Of a stretch of DNA of 64,000 nt, positions 56,037 through 64,000 are shown in pieces. Numbering within the stretch: position 1 is the stretch's first letter; each line of letters opens with the position of its first letter. The notes beneath the pieces were generated by a model. That model worked only from the letters and a program-made list of their open reading frames with translations. It was not told where the DNA came from and did not search any database. This DNA comes from Chytriomyces cf. hyalinus JEL632 (Eukaryota; Chytridiomycota; Chytridiomycetes; Chytridiales; Chytriomycetaceae). The stretch covers positions 62,001 through 126,000 of the forward strand of contig JAIWWG010000027.1 in assembly GCA_025435555.1 (NCBI GenBank), given 5' to 3'. Position numbers and translations under genes: made by a program.

Positions 56037-58056
56037 ATGACCTTCGACCCCTTCGACAGACTCGATATCCACGTGCGCAGACCACTCGCTCCCTCAGAGG
56101 ATCAGGCTGCCACGCTGATGCCAGCAATGCTTGGCGACACCGAGACAGACCCCGACCGCCAGTACCGCCGCATCGGAGAGCCATACCCTCTGAATGTGGC
56201 GGTGCATGCCGGCGGCACCTTCAATGTTTATGTAATCCATACCCATTCTTCAATCCAAGTGCTTGATGGCCTGTCTTTCTGACACCATTGTTTCTCTCTG
56301 CCAACAGGGCGTCCTCCTCATCACGCCCAAGATGTTCGCTGAGTACTCCAACATCAGCATCAGCATCATCTTCCTCGGAACTTCAAAAACAGTTTGGAAG
56401 GACGGCTTCTGCATGCGAGGCAGAAAGCGGGTCTTCATTGACATTCGGGTACTTTTCCTGTTCTCAATTCATAAAAAGACGGAAGCCATGCATGTTGACT
56501 TGTCTTTGCTTCTCACTCGCTGTCATAGAAACCACTCCTCGTCGAATCAGACCCTTTCCCATGGGATGGCAAATCCCCGTTCATTCACCTCCCTTTCTCG
56601 TTCTTCATCACCACCGCCAGTGAAGGAAATGGTCTCCCCATCACCTTCAGCTCTCCATCTTCATCAGTGACGTACGCTATTCGTGCACGTGTCTCTTACT
56701 CACATCCAAAGAATGGATTATCGTCTGTCACTTTGGAAGCTCCCGTGAAAGTTGAAGCACCTTGGTTGAACGCACCTCCTCCGGCAACTCCGGCGCTCGG
56801 GCCCCAAGAGGACGGTGTTCGTTGGGTATTGGATCCGGAGGATGGATCGTGCCAAGGGAGAGTGAGCGTTTTGCGAAGCGACGGGCTGCCAGACTATTAC
56901 GACGATTCCTGTGCGTTTTTACGGACCAAAGTGTTAACGAACATGCCTGACGTCCAGCAAGGAGTGGGGTCGAACAGTTATCCGCCGATTGCGCCCTGGG
57001 ACATGCAGAATGTTCCAACATTCAACCTGCCAGAAATGGATGACCATGACGACCATGATACTCGGAGAGAAAGATCTGTGGCATCAAGCAGTACAACCGT
57101 GTTTCCAGCTCTCGATTTCGTGACGGAGGAAGAGGGACTTTTTGAGTGCGAATTGCCGAATAGTCCACCTATGCGGTATTCCGAAGTCGATCCTCTATCG
57201 ATATCTCTAGGCGAAAGCAGTGATTGGAAGCATGGTGCAAGCTCCCCTGGCGAAATGTCGCCGACGTCACCCACGTTTGATGAGCTGAATCACAGCGTTT
57301 GCTTTGATCCCGCAATTAGCCCAAGTTCTTACCCAGGATCCATCATGAGCCATGATACGTTTCACAGAAGAGACGAGGGCGTTCAGTTACACTCTGGCAC
57401 TCCTGACCTGTCGTATTATTCAAGCAGCTCTTCTCCGCCTGGAACAAACTCTCATTTGGTTCCAGACAACGACAGACTCGTGCACGCACCTCCTAAACCC
57501 TCCAAGAATCCAGTCATGAAGTTTATCAAATCTCTAGTCACGAGTATTTCCGACGTTCCAAAATTCAGAATCATCTTTCCATGTACCATGATCGGCCCCG
57601 GCACCAAAATACCTCTTGATGTGCTCATCAAAAGCGTCCCGCACGGTCACGTTTTGTGCGCCATTGAAGCTATCCTTGTTGCTCGAGTAGTCTGCATGGC
57701 ATTCGGAGCGGTTCATGAAGACCGAATTGAGCTGGCCAGCATGAAAAAGAAAGTGGAACCAACAGAGGACTCTTCCGTTTTCAAGGAGCGACTTTGGTTA
57801 CAAGTGCCTAAAGCGGAAGAGATGAGTCAGTACGGAGCCGACTTCAAGGCACCTTTGATCGAGTTGCACCATTCGGTAAGCCTTTTTTTTTTTCAATCCG
57901 GCAGTGAATTCAGCTGCTAAAACAAAATTCCAACGATAATTATAGGTCATTGTCAACTTGTACTCGTGCCGCAGAAAGCGCGCAGACAAAGTCAAGAACC
58001 AAGAATTTTGCAAGCTTTACAATCTGGGATCCGTGTCCATGGTTCTCACACGATGA
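56037..58056 (+). CDS. Arrestin-like (alpha-arrestin) protein
   Basis: Four exons join in frame: 56037-56231, 56308-56448, 56529-57875 and 57946-58056 (597 aa). The N-terminal lobe shows the arrestin strand pattern: YPLNVAVHAGGTFNVYGVLL, ISIIFLGTSKTVWKD, then FIHLPFSFFITTASEG and VTYAIRARVSY. A long disordered, Ser/Pro-rich insert with acidic patches occupies about residues 210-420. The C-terminal lobe resumes with FRIIFPCTMIGPGTKIPLDV and ELHHSVIVNLYSCRRKR. Alpha-arrestins are adaptors that bring ubiquitin ligases to membrane transporters and receptors; a PPxY motif would support that, and I did not see one. The final exon could be different, since further small exons may follow. Confidence 0.65.
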
Positions 58057-58468
58057 CGACACACACGCTTTCGTTTTTATTTTTCTGTCACATTGCTGCA
58101 TCCACATTTATTGTAATAAATACCTACATTTACTCGCGTCATCCTTATTTTCTGTACCATTCGCAGAGACTGCGCACGTGTGCGAAATCTGCCCGATGCA
58201 CGTTATAGGACGACGTGGAGGTAAGAGAGGCTGCAGTAAATTCGTGATTTTTGGCTCCTTTGTTGCGTAAATCCGCATCCAGCTGCCCGCGTACATTGCA
58301 AAAGTTGGACGCGTTGTTTCAGGGGCAACATGCGATAAGCACTTCCATTTCTGATATCGCGTGAGCATCCAGGCTAACTTTCTCGTATTTCAAGGGAAAT
58401 ATATTTTAAACTGCTGAAACTGTCTATTTTATACATGCTTAAATACTGCTAAAAATCTATGAGACACT
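58057..58468. other. Convergent 3' region
   Basis: About 410 bp lie between the arrestin-like stop and the stop of the opposite gene. It probably contains both 3' UTRs; nothing else was recognised. Confidence 0.4.
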
Positions 58469-59690
58469 CTAGAAACTGTACCCATTCAAACTGACAGAAA
58501 GAGAAAAATCGGCCCAAAGTCCGGAAATGGCAGAAACGGCAATTCCAACCGAGTCGCAAAAAAAAGACGGCTCCTCCCGCCGTGGCTGTACTGGCGGCTC
58601 AACCAGTCTTGGGTGGTCCCATTCCCAGGGCCTGTCCATGTCGAGGGCCTCATGGAGTCGTGGCTCCACCGTGGCTTGTACCGGCGGCTCATCCGACGAC
58701 TCCGCAAGAGTCTCGACAACCGAGACACGGGGCTGGCAACGGCGGCGACACGTGCAGGACTCAATTGGCTGGACTACCAACTGCGGCGTGTCGCGCAGCT
58801 CCATGTCGCGGATGTCTTGACTCTTGGTGGCGTGGTAGTCTGGCCGCCTGTACTTGCCACAGTTCTGCCTGAGGGTCTCCCAGCGGCGCGCTTGCAGCTC
58901 TGCCAGGTCCTTGATCGACTGAGCTTGTACTTCAGGTGCCGCCGCGTCAAACTGGGCCCATCGCTCTTGGACTGTGATGGCCCATTCTTCCTCCTCGAGC
59001 GTCTGAGCAACCTCGTGCAACCTGTGCCGGTGGTTGTGCCACCAGTTGAGGCCCTGGCCCTCCGCCGTCCAGGGAGCGCTGTCCATCAAGTCCAACAGGC
59101 CGTGTTCACCGTCTGGGAAGGCCACACCAAGGAGTTGGCCCCACGGCCCGACGCCTACGTAACCAAACCGCACGCACTCTCGAAACGACATTTCTGTCAG
59201 TGGGCAGTAGGGCTCGTAGCACCGGAACGCAGGGTTGTCCAGAGCGAAACGCGCATGGTTCAGCTCTTGGACAATGCGGCGCCTCCAGTGTGGAAATCCA
59301 GTCAGCCCCGAGGAAGCGAACACTGCGTAGGACTGGTACGCGTCTTGAAAGGACGGGATCTGGGCCGGACCAGTCCATACGACGGCGTTCTCGTCCCACT
59401 CCATGGTGGCGTCAGTCTCACTACCGCTTGAGAGTTCGGCTTCTTTTGGAGTTTGGTGAGTTTGTTAGCCTTCGTGCAAGCGACAGTATTAAGAACAGAT
59501 TCAAACCGTTCATGTCGCCATGGCCAGCGACTGTCTCATTGGACAAGAGGGTGTCTTCGGCTTCCGAGCCGCTGTCGTCTTCATCGTCCGACTCCGTGAA
59601 GTCGAGCAAAACAACAGCAGCCAGAGGCCCGCTTGCAACTTCCGATGAGACGGAACCTTGACGCGTCGCGTACGCTGGTGCCTGTTGACA
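58469..59690 (-). CDS. Unrecognised acidic/Trp-rich protein, 5' end unresolved
   Basis: A large exon of about 300 codons ends at 58,469. Upstream, a donor after GACATGAACG (near 59,513) and an acceptor before AAGCCGAACTC (near 59,440) join a further exon in frame. Together they give an acidic N-terminal region (FTESDDEDDSGSEAED ... MNEAELSSGSETD) that leads into WDENAVVWTGPAQIPSFQDA. The main exon is rich in Trp, Arg, Glu and Pro and has higher GC than its neighbours. Blocks include CYEPYCPLTEMSFRECVRFG and a CTCRRRC cysteine cluster. An acceptor near 59,680 suggests yet another 5' exon that I could not place. No family is recognised. Confidence 0.55.
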
Positions 59691-61636
59691 TTTATGAGGA
59701 CATTAAGGTGGGGTTTCGCGTTGGTCTTGTCAGTTTTTCGCTAAGCAGGGCAGATCTTTTAAGCAGAGGTACTGTACCGTTGTTAGCACTGCCGCTGCTA
59801 CTCGCTTACTGCCTCGCGTAACACTGATCTCGACGTGATTGCCATTCATGAGGTGTGTTTCACGCGTGTTTAATTTTTTCCCTTTTCAAACAATGAAATT
59901 GGAATTCTGAACCCCCTGACAAAAATTGTGCCACAGATTTCAAAAAGATCTCAAGAATTCCGTAGCCGTGTTTTCGTTCTTTTGGTTCGAAAAACTCGTC
60001 AGTTGTTTCAGCGATAAAATTCGATGGGTCGAAACCCAATGACTGCTCCCACATGCAACTGCTTTTCACTCTAATAGAAGCTGCATACCTTGATAAATCA
60101 AGCAATCAACTCCTGCTGCTGCAATAATTGTTCCGCCGAAATCTTTGCAATCACTGCTGTGAGTCCGACTGCAAAACTGGTTTCACTGCAAGCAACTACA
60201 GCCGCTGCAAGCCCCATAGCGGCCCAAAGCCGCACACCCTCAGCTGCGAGATCACATTATGCCCACCGAATAGTGACATAACCCCATATGTTCATCAATG
60301 CCAGTAATGTCACTTGAAGGACGCATCCACCCCCTGCACTTGGACCCCAATCTTTGAAAGCGGATGGATCGGGGATCTATCCCTCTCGTGCGCTGCGTTG
60401 CAGCAGGTTTGGACACCAAGTTAGCCTCCGAAAGCCGCATTTTGAAACTGCGATTCGCATTGGAAATCTGTGGTGAATTCAAATTTGAGCTCTTCCCGCT
60501 TCGCTCAACGTTTCCCTGTTCTTTCTTTTGTCGTCTTATTAATATGCTCATGTGCAGCGGTCTCTCTTTGCTTGATGTGCGGCGATTTCAAAAGCGGGAG
60601 TGACGCCTCAATTGGTCGTTTGCGAAATCAACCTTCAACTCCCATTAGTGTCGTGCCCACATGAGCGATACATCCACCCCCCCGCTCTTAAAGTAGTGTT
60701 TCGAAACCGGAGTAACGCTTGAATCGGTCGTTTGGGAAATCGTGGACGTGCGAAATATATCAGCATCACTGTCCATGAATTGCTTTAATGAGAAATCAGC
60801 CGTGAGGCTCTGCTGAGGACTCGCGGTCATGTAAAATATGGTCGAAACTTGCAATGCTTACTTGCAAGGAGTTATTTCAGGCCCACAAAGTTGAGCATCA
60901 ATGCCGTAACTGATCGACAGAAATCCTTGCACTCTTCCAATCAAACCGATGATTTGTCCGAATGAGGTTTGCGATGGAAACGATAGTTTCCGTGGGCAAT
61001 AAAAACTCATGTTAAAAAGGGAGGAGGAGACATATTGTTTTGTATCCCAATAGTGAGTAGTGTTGTGAGTGGCAGCAGAGTTTATTGCAGAAATAGAAAT
61101 CACCTTCGAAACGAATTTGCGTTCATCATATAATTATGGCTCCAAGACCGGGGAAGCATTTTGCGGTTTGGTTCCAATTTTCGATTCTTTTCTTGTCGTC
61201 GAGTATCCCTTCTGGATCGCCGCCTGTTTTGCGAGAGGTGGATGCTCACCTCCATCACTGGAGTTGCCAGGGGAGCACCGCCTGATCCTCTGCGATTGCC
61301 CATTTTGCGAGCTGTCCTTTTTCACCTATTCGTTCACTTCTAATTGGATGAAGGGTGTCAGTACAACTGGTGGTTCCTGTGCCTCTCTCACCTTTCAAAC
61401 CCAATCAGTTGCCGTTTTATTAAAAATGTCCGAGCGTGCTCAATTAACAGCGTCCGAATGCAGCGGGCAAGTTAAACTGGTTCACACACACACACACGAT
61501 TTTAACCACAAGACCGAGCATTTTTTTTCAACTAGCATATGTTTATAGAAGAGTTTAAACTACTGCCTCTATTAGAATAATGATTTTGAAAACAGTGTGG
61601 ATAAATACAAGTGTTTTACGATTCTCTAAGAAGACA
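59691..61636. other. Gene-poor stretch of about 1.9 kb
   Basis: No supported gene. Two imperfect 35-bp direct repeats lie at about 60,592 and 60,707 (shared core GGTCGTTTG-GAAATC). Between 60,250 and 60,070 on the minus strand, two overlapping Ala/Gly-rich hydrophobic frames (AAMGLAAAVVACSETSFAVG and GTIIAAAGVDCLIYQGMQLL) differ by one base of phase, possibly a frameshifted membrane-protein relic. A CA repeat lies near 61,485. Confidence 0.4.
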
Positions 61637-63443
61637 TCATCTGCAATATAAAAGTGTAAGCGCAAAATACAAGCAACGCAATTTCCAAGTTACTCTTACC
61701 CTGGCAAGCTCTGCGCAGTATCGGTCGCCTCTTGTTTTCAGTTTCGAATAACAATCCAAAAATCTCGCAATCTCAGACTCCACATTTTTCTTTGTGACCA
61801 CAATCTGTATGAAAGGAAGTGGATTATTAAGTCATCTGTTCCTCCTCGCTTCATAACAGATGGGACGGCAGAAACGCACCTTCTCCTCAAGTTCAGCAAG
61901 AACTGCTTGGTTGCTATCAATCTTAGCTTGATTCAAATCTCGTTCTGTGACCCCAGCTTCGTAAGCTGCCGCAAGCTCGCTCATTTTCAAATCGTTGGCC
62001 TCCTTTTTCGCAGTCTGCTGTTTCGTGAGACGCGTAATTTTGTCCGAGATGTTGGCCAACTGGCGCTTGAGTTGCTGGAAGAAGGCGAAAAGTGGAAAAT
62101 GAAACGTCAGCATGAGTTTTTTGAACGATTAATTTCATTGGTTACATACTTGCTCCTTAATATTCACTTCGCGCAGCTCCTGATTCTTTCGCTCAATATT
62201 TTCACGTTCATGAACGAGACTTTTTTCGGCTGTGCTTGATTTCTTCATTTCAAACTCACATTCCTCCATCAGTTTGGTGCACGTTGTAATGTCTTGCTGT
62301 ACGACGGTAATGGCCTCCATTCTCGTCAGTAAATCACGGTACTGCCGTTCCCTCACAGTTAGGTTGGTCTTTTCGCTGCTGATTGAATTGGTCATGTCCA
62401 CTAAGGCTTGCTGCAGTTTTGCCGGGTTTGGAACAATCCGCGATCGAAGACGCACGCAGTCTTGTTTTGTGTTTGACAGTAAGAAGTTTGTGTTGTTCTA
62501 CGAGAAAAGAGAGAAAGGTGGGGAATGAGAGGACTGGGGTAAACCGAAATGAAGGAAAACGTTGAGTTCCAAAAATACCATTTTTTCAACTGCATCAGTT
62601 TTTGTCTTTTTCAGGTTTTCAATGTCGCTCGTTAATGCGGTTTGGATACGCTTCAATTCCCGCAGTTCAGCTGTTTGGGCAAGGTTTCTTTCACGAACGC
62701 GTTGGTATGCTGGCTCTTCTTCCGCCCTTTGAAGTCTGTGTTTTTAGGCAGTTGAGAATTTGCTTCCATGTCGCGCGTGGGTGAAGGTTAGAAGTACCTG
62801 ATTGTGTTTACAGTTTCTGCGATTTCTTGGTTTTTTTCCTCAAGAAATGCTTTTTTCTGGACATGTTCTGCCTGCGGGAATATAAAGTTTTGCGTGCTTT
62901 AGAACACCTTTCAAACAGCCACTTTTGCACTCTTTCATACCGAATTCTTGTTACACTGTTCAAATACGGAAACGCGCTCTTCTCTAAACTTTGCAAAGTT
63001 GATGATGGCAGATAGGATCTTGCGCACATGGCCTGGTTCGGGTTTGATAAGGTCTCGAATGCTAAAGTCGTGGATCCCAACTTCCGTCACGAGTTTGAAG
63101 CTGTACGAGGTAGAGTGAAAGTGTATCTGTTTTAAACATCTCAAGTAACCTGAATCAAAGGGTTAAAAAATACGCACAGTTGACGATAGAATGCCATGAG
63201 AGCCACATCGTCCTGGTGCAGATCCGGATGCTCGAGCATATCAACAACATGGAATGATGGAACGGCGCAACTTTCGCGCGACACACCCATGAATGTGGAT
63301 GTGAATGCATCAAACACGGCGGCCATGCGAGATGGAGTCGGGCGCTCGAGGTCTTCAAGCGAGACATGGATGTGCAAATCACTCATGCACGTCACGATTT
63401 CGGACGGCTTTAGCATCGGGAACGAGTAGTGGTGTTGCTGCAT
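61637..63443 (-). CDS. NUF2: Kinetochore protein NUF2
   Basis: The gene starts at ATG 63443 (MQQHHYSFPMLKPSEIVTCM) and ends near 61,637 after about seven short introns. The N-terminal calponin-homology head is typical: FPMLKPSEIV, then FKLVTEVGIHDFSIRDLIKP and LSAIINFAKFREERVSVFEQ. The rest is coiled coil (QLKRQLANISDKITRLTKQQ; ELREVNIKEQ) and includes IVPNPAKLQQAL, equivalent to the conserved SPEKLK segment of NUF2. NUF2 pairs with NDC80 to bind spindle microtubules. The head-to-head start with BBS2 is only about 90 bp away. The last splice (AG followed by A TGA) gives a short C-terminus ending AELAR. Confidence 0.88.
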
Positions 63444-63534
63444 GCTGGTCGGACACTTCTTCTGTTGTTGTTTATTTATTTAATTTTTATTTATTTACGG
63501 AAATAGTTCGAGACTCCTTTTTTCAACTTCACAT

Positions 63535-63990
63535 ATGCTCTGCCGTGCTGTATTAGATCTGTCAGCTGACACGAGCCACACTCTCAGCTTCAAGAATGTG
63601 ACTGTTGGTTGCTTTGATTTAGACGCGTCCAAACGGAATCAAAACAACAACAACCCATCAACAATCTGCTACACCCTATCCTCAACAAACTCAGTAAAGA
63701 CAGCTATCGCATTCAAACCCATTGCATCCAATGCAATCCAATACCCATTCATCGAATCCACGGCACATGTCAACCATCTTCTCGCCGCGAAACTGATGCC
63801 ACGCTCTCATCCTCACGGCTTAATCGATCATCTCATTATTGCAACAGACACGTCGCTATGGATGTATAATGTCTATGAAAACGCTGATATTGCTTACATT
63901 GATGTGCCGTTGGGTGTCAAGAGCGTTGCAGTGGCGACTGACCGCAAAGTTCCGATCGTGTTCGCCGCACTGGGCGATTTTCTGATTCAG
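63535..63990 (+). CDS. BBS2: BBSome subunit BBS2-like, first exon only
   Basis: An exon of 152 codons starts at ATG 63535 and ends at a GTATCT donor at 63,991; the rest lies beyond the window. The N-terminal WD-type propeller of BBS2 is recognisable: a start MLCRAVLDL, then VNHLLAAKL, DHLIIATDTSLWMYNVYENA and VPIVFAALGDFLIQ, matching the DALLVGTQTNLLAYDVYNN and LAIIGGNCALQGF strands of animal BBS2. The BBSome carries membrane proteins along IFT trains. An insert of Asn-rich sequence (NQNNNNP) in an early loop is unusual. The call rests on one exon. Confidence 0.65.
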
Positions 63991-64000
63991 GTATCTTGAA

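Noticed and set aside
58613-59431. A 272-codon plus-strand frame opposite the orphan gene
   Set aside because: The minus-strand frame has a better composition and joins in phase to an acidic exon; the plus frame has neither and is taken as its shadow.
1-64000. tRNA or rRNA genes and CRISPR arrays
   Set aside because: I looked for B-box-like GGTTCGA words with cloverleaf context and for regularly spaced palindromic repeats; single matches such as the one near 13,733 lie in coding exons and no array was found.

Overview
The window is eukaryotic nuclear DNA. It holds densely packed protein genes cut by many short introns (mostly 50-140 nt, GT-AG) and one transposon-rich island of about 10 kb. 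The gene content points to a flagellated organism close to fungi. Intraflagellar-transport protein IFT172, a BBS2-like BBSome subunit and a TSNAXIP1-like ciliary protein sit beside a fungal-style fused folate enzyme (two FolB domains, FolK, FolP), a heme-thiolate peroxidase, a short RICTOR and a Fanzor (eukaryotic TnpB-like) remnant. A zoosporic, chytrid-like fungus is my best guess. This is inference from gene content; no rRNA or mitochondrial marker is present to settle it.

Layout. 0-5 kb: 3' end of an unrecognised gene (+), an AIP-like FKBP/TPR co-chaperone (-), a small TATA-driven gene (-) and a membrane-anchored double thioredoxin (-). 5-7 kb: decayed Fanzor element (-). 7-13 kb: C2HC-finger protein (-) divergent from a secreted peroxidase (+), then the fused folate enzyme (-). 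13-25.4 kb: RICTOR (+) convergent with IFT172 (-), with a possible degraded gene between them. 25.7-39.5 kb: a very large Nup214-type nucleoporin (+). 39.5-49.2 kb: repeats, LINE fragments and inverted-repeat elements. 49.4-58 kb: RPA34-like RNA polymerase I subunit (+), ribosomal protein L17 (-), TSNAXIP1-like gene (+) and an arrestin-like protein (+). 58-64 kb: an unrecognised gene (-), a gene-poor stretch, NUF2 (-) and the 5' end of BBS2 (+).

The most striking object is the nucleoporin. I could join 30 exons in frame from 25,736 to 39,486, giving about 3,995 residues. It carries FOUR Nup214-type beta-propeller modules instead of one, nine RanBP2-type zinc fingers (typical of Nup153/Nup358, not of Nup214), a coiled coil and FG-repeat tails. 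Modules 2-4 share exon number, intron phases and nearly identical exon lengths, so the propeller unit was duplicated together with its introns.

Several genes form head-to-head pairs with short shared 5' regions: C2HC gene/peroxidase, folate enzyme/RICTOR, IFT172/nucleoporin, RPL17/TSNAXIP1-like and NUF2/BBS2. Coordinates I spliced base by base are given as exon lists; elsewhere only spans are given.
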